DNA from: a virus
Reading direction: 5' to 3' (one strand)
Length of the DNA: 64,000 nt
IMG/VR virus record: IMGVR_UViG_3300032086_003519
Span: 23,213 to 87,212 of that record
The position numbers and the translations under genes are program-made. Below the pieces are notes generated by a model that saw only the letters and a program-made list of their open reading frames with translations, was not told where the DNA came from and ran no database searches. The number at the start of each line of letters is the position of its first letter. The first letter of the stretch is position 1. This document shows positions 43,463-51,880 of this stretch, piece after piece.

Positions 43463-43494
43463 TAAAAGAGCCTAGCGCTTCATGCGCTAGACTC
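43463..43494 (-). terminator. Intrinsic terminator after holin-like gene
   Basis: On the minus strand GAG, one mismatch, CTAGCGC, five-base loop, GCGCTAG, one mismatch, CTC and then TTTTATT. It closes the transcript of the small membrane gene at 43518. A perfect 12-base palindrome GAATCATGATTC follows at the upstream side. Confidence 0.75.
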
Positions 43495-43517
43495 AGAATC
43501 ATGATTCTCAAATATGT

Positions 43518-43691
43518 CTACTCCGTTGGACGAAGAGAATCACCCACAATCCATGCGATAGCTACAGCCACAATGCTGGTAGCTGTTTCTGGTGGAATGC
43601 CGATGACATCTTGGAGGCATACAGTAACAACTGAACCAACTGCCGTCCAAAAACGTTTCGACTTAACCAGACCTTTAATTTTATCTACCAT
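43518..43691 (-). CDS. Small membrane protein, holin-like candidate
   Basis: 57 residues: MVDKIKGLVKSKRFWTAVG, then a hydrophobic run (SVVTVCLQDVIGIP) and a second (TATSIVAVAIAWIVG), with charged ends. Two hydrophobic helices and small size fit a phage holin. AGGAG is 10 bases before the ATG. It has its own promoter (43729) and terminator (43463), so it may be expressed on a separate schedule. Confidence 0.6.
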   Translation of the reverse strand: MVDKIKGLVKSKRFWTAVGSVVTVCLQDVIGIPPETATSIVAVAIAWIVGDSLRPTE

Positions 43692-43728
43692 TTTTCTTCT
43701 CCTATAAAAGATATTGGTTGACTAAAAC

Positions 43729-43757
43729 ATTGTAACATATTTCTACACAATAGACAA
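43729..43757 (-). promoter_or_regulatory. Sigma70-like promoter for holin-like gene
   Basis: TTGTCT (43752-43757), 17 bases, TACAAT (43729-43734) on the minus strand, ending about 40 bases before the ATG of the small membrane gene. It lies just after the stop of the GT4 gene at 43760, in the gap between the two genes. Confidence 0.65.
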
Positions 43758-43759
43758 GT

Positions 43760-44800
43760 CTATTCTAAGCCTTTTATGAATTTTTTAGCCGAGTTCTCCC
43801 AAGAAAACTCTTTAGCGGTGTAAATACCGTCAATATTTGTTTCCAGATTTCCTTCTTGTTTTAACGTGTGTATCGCTCTCATGTAGGTAACAACTTGTTC
43901 TAGCTGGTTACTACCCAAAGAAGCCCATGAGCCTTGACCATGAAACCAAACTCCATCTTGAGCCGGTTCAAGATTGTCTATCGAAACCAAGTGACAATTC
44001 TTTGCATTGCAAAACTCCGTGTGTGCTGAATATTCGGTAGCTATAACATGTTTGCCACACGCCATCATTTCTAAAAGTTCCAGATTCCAGCCTTCAGCTC
44101 TAGCAGGAAAAACTCCACAATCAGCTTGTTTCATAACATTGTAAACATCTCTGTGTGTGTTCTGTCTCGGTATAATCCTGATCTTATCACCAAGAGGAGA
44201 TTCTTTATAAAGTTTTTCCCATTGTGATTGTTGCTCAGGTGAGTAGAAGGGATTGCTACACATCATCCACAATTCAACTTCATCCGAGTGGTCAAATGCG
44301 GCGTTAAAACAATTCACTAGTATATCATGACCCTTTCTGACTTCCCATTTTCCGCAGTTGAAGAATACCGTTTTTGGTCTAGTAGAATCGTGAGGTTTGA
44401 AAATTTGCGTATCTACACCAAGAGGCACCACTTTAGTTTCAACTCCGGTTTGTTGTTCTACTATTTCTTTTGCCCATTTTGAGCAGGTGAAAATTCTGTC
44501 ATTATATTTTATGCTTTGTTTTTCCAGCTCGTTAAATCTTTCAAGCTCGAATATAGGAAAACCAACGTGCATACCTTTTCCGACGTGTCCATGTAATTCA
44601 TGTTGATGCCATATTTTGACAGAAGGATTCTTTTCATGACATTCTTGCATGGTGATCTTTTGTATAAACGGATCTGACATCTCCGGTTTGCCAATCGGAA
44701 GATAGTTTACCTGATTGCCCTGCGACAATAAATTCTTAATTATATTATAACTTGCGATGCCATATCCGAGATTGTTTATAGGCGCTGTAATATTAATCAT
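43760..44800 (-). CDS. Family 4 glycosyltransferase
   Basis: 346 residues, GT-B fold. NITAPINNLGYGIASYNI is the acceptor-side glycine loop, and FFNCGKWEVRKGHDILVN and FPARAEGWNLELLEMMACGKHVIAT form the donor-binding E-x7-E region. No membrane segment. It directly follows the tandem radical-SAM gene with 8 bases overlap. Confidence 0.85.
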   Translation of the reverse strand: MINITAPINNLGYGIASYNIIKNLLSQGNQVNYLPIGKPEMSDPFIQKITMQECHEKNPSVKIWHQHELHGHVGKGMHVGFPIFELERFNELEKQSIKYNDRIFTCSKWAKEIVEQQTGVETKVVPLGVDTQIFKPHDSTRPKTVFFNCGKWEVRKGHDILVNCFNAAFDHSDEVELWMMCSNPFYSPEQQSQWEKLYKESPLGDKIRIIPRQNTHRDVYNVMKQADCGVFPARAEGWNLELLEMMACGKHVIATEYSAHTEFCNAKNCHLVSIDNLEPAQDGVWFHGQGSWASLGSNQLEQVVTYMRAIHTLKQEGNLETNIDGIYTAKEFSWENSAKKFIKGLE

Positions 44801-47231
44801 TTTGACCTCTAGCTATTTTGTAATAATGATAAACATTTCCAAGATCAACCTTAGAACTATCAAAAATGTCGTTATCTAAAACATTTAGGAAATCTTTGTG
44901 TAGTTTATTGTTTTCCATCCATACGGCATGGTCTTCAAAGACTTCGCGCTTCCAAGTTCCCCAGTCTGTTATAATTGAAAAATTCATCTTGTCTACACCG
45001 TCTAATGAATTAGCCAACTCAACACATGCAGGCATCTCTTTATAGTTGTTCTTTTGTACTACTGAGTCAATCCTAAGTATGTTAATTTTACCTTCAACTC
45101 TCAATCTTGACAACATTTCTATGTTCTTCATCAGCAAGTCCCAATCGCCACCTATACGTATCTTATCATAAGTTTCTTTAGTGGCAGCGTCGATAGACAC
45201 AATTACCTGATTGATATTGTCATGGCACTTGTGTAGCATGTTCCACATTTTTTCAGTAAGCATGACTCCGTTTGTTTGTAGGTTTATCATTATTTCTGGG
45301 TGCTGTTTCCCATCAAAATTTATCAAGAAGTCCCTGAAAACTTTTGAGCCGAACGGATCGCCAGAGCCAGTGATGTTTAGCGAAGTATGACCTTTTGGTT
45401 GCTCGTTTAGAACAAAATCCATTATCTTGTTTTGTATCGCAACAGCATCATCATATTTCTTTCCCGAAGTATGAAGTATCGAACTTATCCTACAGCTAGG
45501 ACATTTTAGATTGCAAGAATCGTCCCACAAAAAGTTGACATGTTTAATTCTATCCATGTCAGTAATATTGTTTTCTATTATATGCTTATGTCTTTCTTGT
45601 GTGACATCTTCTCTTTTAGGCAGCGCATCAACATTTTGTAATCTCGGACATGTCTTTTTGTTGCAGTAACTGAATGAACCGTCTAAAATCGAAGCTCTAA
45701 TATTTTTTGCTTTATCAGAATTGAGTATCTCTGTTATTGATGACTCGTGTATATTCCCGATGCTTTCATCCATCCAGTAGGAACAGCAGGTTCTAACATT
45801 CCCATGCTCATCAACTTCAAAATTATCGAAGGGTTGTTCGCAGAAAAGCGCTGAAGTGTCTACGATTGGAAGAGAACTATTATCAGCATCTTCGTATATG
45901 TCACTTATTTTAGTTTTTTTTTGATCGTTGAATGGGTCATAGGTCTCAAAGTCAACCCATTCCTCTCCATTCCATATGATATTTAGCCTGTCGGTTATGA
46001 CAACATCAGTCCCGTACATTGTTTTAATGAAATTAGAATCTATGAAGCGCAGTTTGCCATCATAGAAAACTTCTTTGTATCCATACTTTTCAAGGTTATC
46101 ATCTAGTTGTGATATATCTACATCATTTAAAAGGTTAAATAACCCGCCCAAGTTAACATGCATCATTTCTGAATTATGCACTAGATGCGCTCTAACATGT
46201 TTATTCAATTCAGGGTCAAAAACAATATCAAGCAACTCTTGGTGTCTTGGGTGTTTCTTCTCTTGAACTGCTCGGTAAAACCAAGTCTCAAAGAAATCTG
46301 GTGAACCTATCAGGAAGTCAGGCTCATAGGTTTGAAACTGAACACATTTCACATCATACTTTTTACAAAGATCGACAAACTGTAACACTTCAGAAAGATT
46401 ATCATTCTGCACAACAAAACTTGTATTGAAAGTTACTATCTGACCAGTAGCCTGAAGGTGCTGTGCGAATTCCAAATTTTCTAAAAGCATATTCCAATCG
46501 CCACCTTTTCTGACAACCTTATATGTTTCTTCGGTTGCGGCATCAATTGATATAGAAATGTGCTTTATCTTTTCTTTTGAATAGTCACTTAGAGAGTCCC
46601 AATACTTCTTCATCAGAAGCCCATTTGTCAATATTTGAATTGTCTCTAGATTTGGAGCGTCTTCTTCTTTCAGTGTGCGGAGGAGGTCTCTGAATACAGG
46701 ACTAGCAAAAGCATCTCCAGAGCCTGTAATACAAAAAGATTTTGCATTATGGAAGGCTTCTTTCTTTAACTTGTCTTGTATATTTAGAATCTGCTCGCGC
46801 TTTTTGCCAGACTCCATAATTAGCTCTAGCCTACAAGATGGACATTCAAGATTACACGATCTATCATATCCAAAGTTTATGTCTAACGGCGTATGATCTA
46901 GTTTTGTTTTACCCTCAACAATGTCGTCATGTATAAGATCCCAGCCTCTGTGACTATTAGTGTTTCCTATCTGATAAAGAGTCTGAACGCAGTGAGTCTT
47001 CGTTTCTAAGTGCGGACATACTTCTCTGTTGCAATACCTGTAGGAGCCATCAAGAATTGATCTTCTCAGCTCTTGAGCCTCTTCACTGTTCCATACTTCT
47101 TCTACTGACTTGTCTTTTATATTGCCAATTTCATAATTATTAATCCAAGACGGACAGCAACAACTAACTCTACCGTCGTCGTACACTTCAAAAAATTCAA
47201 AAGGTCTTGTGCAATAATGTTTTTCATTCAT
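44793..47231 (-). CDS. Tandem radical SAM protein with two SPASM-like domains
   Basis: 812 residues. Two similar halves, each with a cysteine-rich SPASM-like module before a radical SAM core. Half one: FEFFEVYDDGRVSCCCPSW, NSEEAQELRRSILDGSYRYCN, then C126, C130, C133 (CNLECPSC). Half two: FDNFEVDEHGNVRTCCSYW, NSDKAKNIRASILDGSFSYCN, then C573, C577, C580 (CNLKCPSC). A linker of about 100 residues joins them. Two catalytic 4Fe-4S sites in one chain are rare. It sits between a GT4 gene and a sulfotransferase gene, so a role in modifying a sugar or peptide is possible. Confidence 0.85.
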   Translation of the reverse strand: MNEKHYCTRPFEFFEVYDDGRVSCCCPSWINNYEIGNIKDKSVEEVWNSEEAQELRRSILDGSYRYCNREVCPHLETKTHCVQTLYQIGNTNSHRGWDLIHDDIVEGKTKLDHTPLDINFGYDRSCNLECPSCRLELIMESGKKREQILNIQDKLKKEAFHNAKSFCITGSGDAFASPVFRDLLRTLKEEDAPNLETIQILTNGLLMKKYWDSLSDYSKEKIKHISISIDAATEETYKVVRKGGDWNMLLENLEFAQHLQATGQIVTFNTSFVVQNDNLSEVLQFVDLCKKYDVKCVQFQTYEPDFLIGSPDFFETWFYRAVQEKKHPRHQELLDIVFDPELNKHVRAHLVHNSEMMHVNLGGLFNLLNDVDISQLDDNLEKYGYKEVFYDGKLRFIDSNFIKTMYGTDVVITDRLNIIWNGEEWVDFETYDPFNDQKKTKISDIYEDADNSSLPIVDTSALFCEQPFDNFEVDEHGNVRTCCSYWMDESIGNIHESSITEILNSDKAKNIRASILDGSFSYCNKKTCPRLQNVDALPKREDVTQERHKHIIENNITDMDRIKHVNFLWDDSCNLKCPSCRISSILHTSGKKYDDAVAIQNKIMDFVLNEQPKGHTSLNITGSGDPFGSKVFRDFLINFDGKQHPEIMINLQTNGVMLTEKMWNMLHKCHDNINQVIVSIDAATKETYDKIRIGGDWDLLMKNIEMLSRLRVEGKINILRIDSVVQKNNYKEMPACVELANSLDGVDKMNFSIITDWGTWKREVFEDHAVWMENNKLHKDFLNVLDNDIFDSSKVDLGNVYHYYKIARGQND

Positions 47232-47821
47232 TTTTCATAACCAAAATTAACAAAGTCATATTTATACATGCTATATATTATATCTTTGGACTGCTCATTG
47301 TACACATCCAAATAGTTAGGCTTGTTTGATTTATTATAATGGATAGGCACCTGTATCTCAAGCTCTTTTTCTAATTTTTCAAGATTTTCATATCTGTATA
47401 TTTTTATATCTTCAAAAGGCTCATAGCAAAAATCACATACCCAGTTTGACTGAGGTAGAAAATGACACGTAGTCTTCATATTTGTATTGTATGTATCTAC
47501 AACTTGACATGGTGGTAGTTCCTGAAGTGATAAGTACTTTATAACAAATTCGTTAAAGTCTGCAAACTGCTTTGCCTGTCTTGAGAATTCTATATCCGCA
47601 GAGTGATGAAGGTTATTGTTAGTAATAAACCAGTATGCCGAAAAAATTCTGTCGTAAGGATTTCTACAAATACAAAACTTTTGATAGTCTGATCCTGAGA
47701 AATCAATATAGGCTTTGTGGTGGTAAACAGGACGTTCTGTTTCCTGAAGTGCAGCGGCAATTGACAGCGAAGCATTTTTTGGTATTGCTATAAAAGCGAG
47801 TTGTCTTTTATGGTCTAGCAT
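47228..47821 (-). CDS. Sulfotransferase
   Basis: 197 residues. AFIAIPKNASLSIAAAL near the N-terminus is the 5' PAPS phosphate loop and FCICRNPYDRIFSAYWF the 3'-phosphate-binding segment. It transfers sulfate from PAPS to a glycan. No membrane anchor. Four-base overlap with the radical SAM gene. With the glycosyltransferases around it, the product may be a sulfated glycan. Confidence 0.8.
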   Translation of the reverse strand: MLDHKRQLAFIAIPKNASLSIAAALQETERPVYHHKAYIDFSGSDYQKFCICRNPYDRIFSAYWFITNNNLHHSADIEFSRQAKQFADFNEFVIKYLSLQELPPCQVVDTYNTNMKTTCHFLPQSNWVCDFCYEPFEDIKIYRYENLEKLEKELEIQVPIHYNKSNKPNYLDVYNEQSKDIIYSMYKYDFVNFGYEK

Positions 47822-48780
47822 AATATGTTTTCTAGTTTTGTAGTCAGGTCATTAGCAAAGTAACTGCCGTTGATCCATCGTTTGTCCATGTTTTTGAAAT
47901 GCTCGTGAGCTGCGAATATCTTATCAAAATCACAGACTAATTCATAGGCATGATCCAAACTGTCAAAATACAGAGGGTAATCCTCACCGCAGTATTCTAC
48001 CACTGCTGGATGCCTGTTCACCAGAAGTGGAGTGTTCCTAGCAATACATTCAATCACAGCATTATTGGCAGATGAATCGTACAGGTCAAGAAATGCAACA
48101 CAGCTTGTTAGCATGTCGTCAAACTCTTCATTGCTAACACGTTGAAGCATCTCAACTCCAGACCATCTAGACTTATTTGCAAATGGATGTTTCAGACTTC
48201 TTTTTTCTACGCTCAATAATTTGTTTGCATAATCATAGTCGCTAGGTAGCCACTTCTTAAAAAATGGATACGGAACATTTACCTCACATATGGAAAACAT
48301 TCTACGTAACCAATATCCTATTTGTAATAAAATCGGCCTTTCCTTATATAGAAACTTTTCCGGTTCCCATTTTAGTATATTTGTAGCGGTAGGATGTTTA
48401 ACTGTTATAACTGGGACATCACATTTGTCTCTAACCCACTCCGCAAGATACTCAGAAAGGCATATTAAGGCGCGACAGCTTTCAAGTGATTTACGAAAAA
48501 CATCTCTAGTGAAAATGGCATCAGGACTATTGTATGTATCAAACCAGTCAGGAGGATTCGGTGGATTATGGGCAAAGCCTATCCAATCTCTCGTATACGG
48601 GATTTTACTAAACTTACTATCATAATATTGTTCCATTTTCCAAGAGAAATTGTCCTCGATAAAACCATCGACATAAATGCCGTGTTTAGAATGAAATGGT
48701 AGCAAGGAACTTATGCAATACTTCCACCCACTTCTGTGGATGCCAAAGCCTCCACAGTCTGATACATCTAAAGAAATCAT
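47815..48780 (-). CDS. Putative GT-B glycosyltransferase
   Basis: 321 residues. WIGFAHNPPNPPDWF and ALICLSEYLAEWV belong to the N-terminal domain; DSSANNAVIECIARNTPLLVN with a late E gives a GT4-like donor site. Overall a divergent member. One-base or short overlaps with its neighbours show co-transcription. Substrate unknown. Confidence 0.6.
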   Translation of the reverse strand: MISLDVSDCGGFGIHRSGWKYCISSLLPFHSKHGIYVDGFIEDNFSWKMEQYYDSKFSKIPYTRDWIGFAHNPPNPPDWFDTYNSPDAIFTRDVFRKSLESCRALICLSEYLAEWVRDKCDVPVITVKHPTATNILKWEPEKFLYKERPILLQIGYWLRRMFSICEVNVPYPFFKKWLPSDYDYANKLLSVEKRSLKHPFANKSRWSGVEMLQRVSNEEFDDMLTSCVAFLDLYDSSANNAVIECIARNTPLLVNRHPAVVEYCGEDYPLYFDSLDHAYELVCDFDKIFAAHEHFKNMDKRWINGSYFANDLTTKLENILC

Positions 48781-49622
48781 TATAAATTAATTCCAGACAA
48801 TCCTTCAAACAGTCCTGATTGATACGAGCATTTAACCATAGCTAGTTTCTCTGCGAATATTTTGCTTTGCTCTGTACCATCGCCCAATGTAAAAGTCAAC
48901 CTACCTAAGACCTTGTGGTCTAAAGATTCTGGTGTTTCAATAAACTGTTTCCAAATTCTTTCAAAGTGGGGCATCTTCTTAAATCTTATATTCATCGCAG
49001 CCAAGAAACCTTGTTGATAGAAATAGTTTGAAATTGATTTAAGGGAAAGCTCCTCCTCGGAAAGCTTTATCTTTGTCGATAAAAAGTCAGAATGTATTAC
49101 CTCTGCCATATTAGAAGCAGAGAGAACAAACGCCCTATCGTTATTTATAAAGCCTTTGGGTGATGAAATCGGTGAGATGCCGCCTCTTTTATTGTATACG
49201 CTGGAGTTTATGGCTATATTGTAACAAGGGGGAAAGTTGTCGGGTTCAGAAGTTATGTCACAAACCAAATTTTTCGAGTACTTTCTAAGTTGATATGAAT
49301 GACAGTATTTCATTATGCTTTTTGTAAAGGTGTCTTCTGAGATCGCAGCATACTTTGGTTCAATGTCTCCACATAAAATTGAAAAGTCTTTGACTAAAGA
49401 TGATAGACAAAGAAGGTCTTTGACGTATGTTTTAGATACAGAAGAATTCTCTAGAAATACCAAAGTTATAGCTGAATCGCTTGATGTAGGAAGTTCTGTA
49501 GGCGAGCAACTCTTAATAGAATAAGATAAATTGTTATCATTTAACTGCTTTTTAATAACAGGCTCTAGACTTGATGTCTCGCTTTTTCCATCTTTGATTA
49601 AAAAAACATTTATGTCTTTCAT
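48780..49622 (-). CDS. Hypothetical protein in glycan block
   Basis: 280 residues. The first part (INVFLIKDGKSETSSLEPVI) and the following SSDSAITLVFLENSSVSK fit a GT-A-like fold, but no D-x-D motif was found. A run of conserved-looking aromatic and charged residues (GRLTFTLGDG) lies near the C-terminus. GAGAGAAG precedes the ATG, shortly after a terminator. Function unknown. Confidence 0.45.
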   Translation of the reverse strand: MKDINVFLIKDGKSETSSLEPVIKKQLNDNNLSYSIKSCSPTELPTSSDSAITLVFLENSSVSKTYVKDLLCLSSLVKDFSILCGDIEPKYAAISEDTFTKSIMKYCHSYQLRKYSKNLVCDITSEPDNFPPCYNIAINSSVYNKRGGISPISSPKGFINNDRAFVLSASNMAEVIHSDFLSTKIKLSEEELSLKSISNYFYQQGFLAAMNIRFKKMPHFERIWKQFIETPESLDHKVLGRLTFTLGDGTEQSKIFAEKLAMVKCSYQSGLFEGLSGINL

Positions 49623-49634
49623 TCAACTTCTCTC

Positions 49635-49680
49635 AAAAAAAAATGCGCCACCTTAACTATAGGGGAAATTAAGATGGCGC
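49635..49680 (-). terminator. Intrinsic terminator upstream of glycan gene
   Basis: On the minus strand GCGCCATCTTAA, a 12-base loop, TTAAGGTGGCGC, then A and nine T: a 12-pair stem with GU pairs. It ends transcription from the GT11-like gene or from the small RNA candidate upstream. Confidence 0.85.
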
Positions 49681-49726
49681 TAAAGTGAGGATACTGCTGG
49701 GGGAGCAATACCCAAAACAAATTCAG
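49635..49726 (-). ncRNA. Candidate small RNA with C5 hairpin loop
   Basis: From about seven bases after TATAAT (49732-49737) to the T-run, roughly 92 bases. A 10-pair hairpin, GGGUAUUGCU with AGCAGUAUCC, has a loop of CCCCC (49689-49713), followed by the terminator hairpin. An exposed C-rich loop is the typical contact of sRNAs that block G-rich ribosome-binding sites. No ORF found in it. The -35 of its promoter is weak, so expression is uncertain. Confidence 0.45.
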
Positions 49727-49731
49727 GAACC

Positions 49732-49760
49732 ATTATACTATAACTTTGTCTGGGTAAAAC
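49732..49760 (-). promoter_or_regulatory. Possible promoter for small RNA
   Basis: A perfect TATAAT (49732-49737) on the minus strand, but the -35 region (TTTTAC at 16 bases) is poor. TGGG and CCCA repeats flank the -35 region and could be an operator. Low-confidence. Confidence 0.35.
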
Positions 49761-49784
49761 TGCCCAAAAAAAAATTCGCCGTCG

Positions 49785-49818
49785 CAAAAACCATTGTCAG
49801 GCTAGTTGCGGTAGTACA
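49785..49818. repeat. Direct repeat, copy A
   Basis: 34 bases, identical to copy B (50568-50601) at 31 positions: C, AAAAA, CCATTGTCAG, two differing bases, TAGTTGCGGT, one differing base, GTACA. It covers the last codons and stop of the GT11-like gene and the first bases after it. Confidence 0.9.
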
Positions 49819-50539
49819 CAGGTTTCCATCCATCAACTTCATAAAACGTAGGGTCATGCCAAGTTTTGTCTTCATAAAACGCTGGATATACTATATTATT
49901 TTTACAGCCTAGCGCGCCAATAAACCAACTGTAAGACCCGTGACTTAATATTTTGTTCGTAAATCTCGAACCAAATTTTAATGTTTCTTCTTTTCCAGCA
50001 TCATATATTTCAAAGTCAAATTGTTTGGCAAAATTTTTAACTGTGTCGCTGTGAACTTCATTTGATGTAACATACTTCTTAAAAGGGCTAATCTTAGGAC
50101 GGTCAGATATGGCAATTTCCGAATATACTTTCCTAAGGGCAGGTTCATAATAGTCCATACCGAGCTGAAACTGTGAACCAAGATCACCAAGTCTCATGTG
50201 AACAAAAATACCCTCTATGGGTTCTTGATTAATTACTTCTTCCTTGAAAACTAAATCTAAGTTATCTACAACAAAGTTGGCTGCGTTTTTACATTGTAGA
50301 TATTCATTATTTGAACAGCTAAGGCTCATAATTTCTGGATATATACTATATTTGTCATCTTCTACATCAACAATTTTTAATTTGTTTTGATCTAAGAACT
50401 GAAAGATAGAAGCTGAGTAATCTCCTCCGTATCTTGCAAAAGATATTTCTCGATTTTGTTGAGCCGAAAAAATAGAATAGATACTACATATAAAAAGTTT
50501 GTTGCAAAACAAACCGGCATTAACTGGAACTACAAACAT
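49802..50539 (-). CDS. GT11-like fucosyltransferase
   Basis: 245 residues. GIFVHMRLGDLG (H-x-R-x-G-D) is the alpha-1,2-fucosyltransferase motif I, LGMDYYEPALRK follows, and LSHGSYSWFIGALG matches the family NS-x-SWW-x-A stretch. Such enzymes use GDP-fucose (some take GDP-colitose). GAGG lies 7 bases before the ATG. A 34-base direct repeat overlaps its 3' end and another lies just upstream, next to the tmRNA gene, suggesting gene replacement by recombination. Confidence 0.75.
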   Translation of the reverse strand: MFVVPVNAGLFCNKLFICSIYSIFSAQQNREISFARYGGDYSASIFQFLDQNKLKIVDVEDDKYSIYPEIMSLSCSNNEYLQCKNAANFVVDNLDLVFKEEVINQEPIEGIFVHMRLGDLGSQFQLGMDYYEPALRKVYSEIAISDRPKISPFKKYVTSNEVHSDTVKNFAKQFDFEIYDAGKEETLKFGSRFTNKILSHGSYSWFIGALGCKNNIVYPAFYEDKTWHDPTFYEVDGWKPVYYRN

Positions 50540-50567
50540 GATTTCCTCAAAACAAAATCCAAGCTCC

Positions 50568-50601
50568 CAAAAACCATTGTCAGCTTAGTTGCGGTTGTAC
50601 A
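50568..50601. repeat. Direct repeat, copy B
   Basis: Copy of the repeat at 49785-49818. Read in the same frame, its bases on the minus strand would encode a YNRN end with a stop, like YYRN and stop in the GT11-like gene. It therefore looks like a 3' remnant of a related gene placed directly after the tmRNA 3' end. Confidence 0.9.
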
Positions 50602-50605
50602 AAAG

Positions 50606-50946
50606 TGGAGGTGGCGGGATTTGAACCCGCGTGCCACATAATATTATTATTAACTTCTACATGTTTAGTATAATTATTATCGTCCATCATACTAGACTAT
50701 CCAAGTTATCGGAGTCAAACAAATTATTGTTATCATATATATTTAGTTCAAGTATATAAACTCTAGCAAAATTATCTGCGTCATCACTATTTGGTTTGCG
50801 GGGCTGTGATACCCGTGCCGCTAGGCGGCGAGTGCGAAATTCTCTTCTACACTTAAAAAAAATGAGAACGATTTTTTAAGTAGCCACTCGTTCAACTACT
50901 ACATGCAATCAATAACTTTATTACTGGTCGATCCCAATTCACCCCC
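50606..50946 (-). ncRNA. ssrA: Transfer-messenger RNA
   Basis: 341 bases. The tRNA-like ends pair: GGGGGTG at the 5' end with CACCTCC at the 3' end, after a T-arm GCGGGTTCAAATCCCGC. GGGATCGAC follows the 5' acceptor strand, as in tmRNAs. A candidate tag starts at GCA 50779 (ADNFARVYIL...) or in another frame at GCA 50799 (ANQIVMTQII...). Neither tag ends in the usual ALAA. CCA is not encoded. It would rescue stalled ribosomes in the infected cell. It has no obvious own promoter and may be processed from the upstream transcript. Confidence 0.9.
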
Positions 50947-50952
50947 TTGAAA

Positions 50953-51162
50953 TTATTCAGTTTCTCTTCTTAGCTTTTCATAGTAAATTTCTTCACTAGC
51001 CATAGAAATTAAATCACCATCAACAAATGCTCTTGACTGGTTAATACAAACAGCGAGCCTTTGTTTGTTGTCTGGATATTCTTCTTTCATCTTATCGCTG
51101 GACATGCAACGAGGCATAAAATCCTTAGCTGATTCGTTGTCATTTCTAGTTGGTAGTGGCAT
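50953..51162 (-). CDS. Small phage head-associated-like protein
   Basis: 69 residues. MPLPTRNDNESAKDFMPRCM and EEYPDNKQRLAVCINQSR form a short cysteine-containing domain that I recall from phage head-maturation or portal-linked proteins. Its stop is six bases from the tmRNA 5' end, so the tmRNA may be transcribed together with it. The role is inferred only. Confidence 0.5.
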   Translation of the reverse strand: MPLPTRNDNESAKDFMPRCMSSDKMKEEYPDNKQRLAVCINQSRAFVDGDLISMASEEIYYEKLRRETE

Positions 51163-51880
51163 TATCTTCTCCTATTTTTATATCTGGAAACATATCATAT
51201 TTTACATCTTCAAATATTGCTGAAGCAACAACCATTGAAGCGTCATTGTCTGAAGGGTAGTGTACTCCCTGTAGCATCCTAGCTTCTCCAGCTAGATTAG
51301 CAATGCGGTAGAAGTCGGAAGTGTAATCTGGGTACATCGTACTTAACATCGCAGCGGAAAACGCCGCATAAGCCGTATGACCAGATGGATAAGCTGGAGT
51401 ATGATGCGTTTGCGTCTTGGTAACTTCGATACTAAAACGTAACTTTCCAGCAATATCATAAGGTCTTGGTCTTAAAAACTTATATTTGAGTTGCATGATT
51501 ACAGGGTCTAAAGTATTCTTATAATACTCATCAAACTTCTCTTTTGGAAACTTCAACCCGTGTATTTTAAGAACTGGCATGAAGAGATTGTTAGGATCAT
51601 CATCAACCATCTTTATGAGGTCTAACTGCCTCTCTGAAAGGTTGTAGGTTATCTTAGATAGGTACTCTAATTCTTTTCTTGTAACGTCACTAGAGTTCGC
51701 TGGAGGCTCTGGTAGCAGGTTCATGTAGTCAATGCTTACACCTTTAGGTTTCATCTCCAAGACCCTCTTATCTTTGTCCGATAAAGGCAGAGGATTGATA
51801 TAATAGGTCTTGTCAAGGATTCCATCATTTATGACCCTGTTTATATCTTTGATAATATTATTTTTAGATGTCATGTTCAT
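51146..51880 (-). CDS. PAP2-family acid phosphatase
   Basis: About 244 residues. KYKFLRPRP (K-x-R-P), YPSGHTAY (P-S-G-H) and ARMLQGVHYPSD (R-x5-H) are the three phosphatase motifs of the PAP2/haloperoxidase family. No N-terminal signal peptide and no membrane helix is obvious, so it may act in the cell or in the virion. Starts at 51886 (GTG), 51880 and 51874 are all possible. It could recycle phosphate or act on lipid or nucleotide phosphates. Confidence 0.8.
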   Translation of the reverse strand: MNMTSKNNIIKDINRVINDGILDKTYYINPLPLSDKDKRVLEMKPKGVSIDYMNLLPEPPANSSDVTRKELEYLSKITYNLSERQLDLIKMVDDDPNNLFMPVLKIHGLKFPKEKFDEYYKNTLDPVIMQLKYKFLRPRPYDIAGKLRFSIEVTKTQTHHTPAYPSGHTAYAAFSAAMLSTMYPDYTSDFYRIANLAGEARMLQGVHYPSDNDASMVVASAIFEDVKYDMFPDIKIGEDNATTN

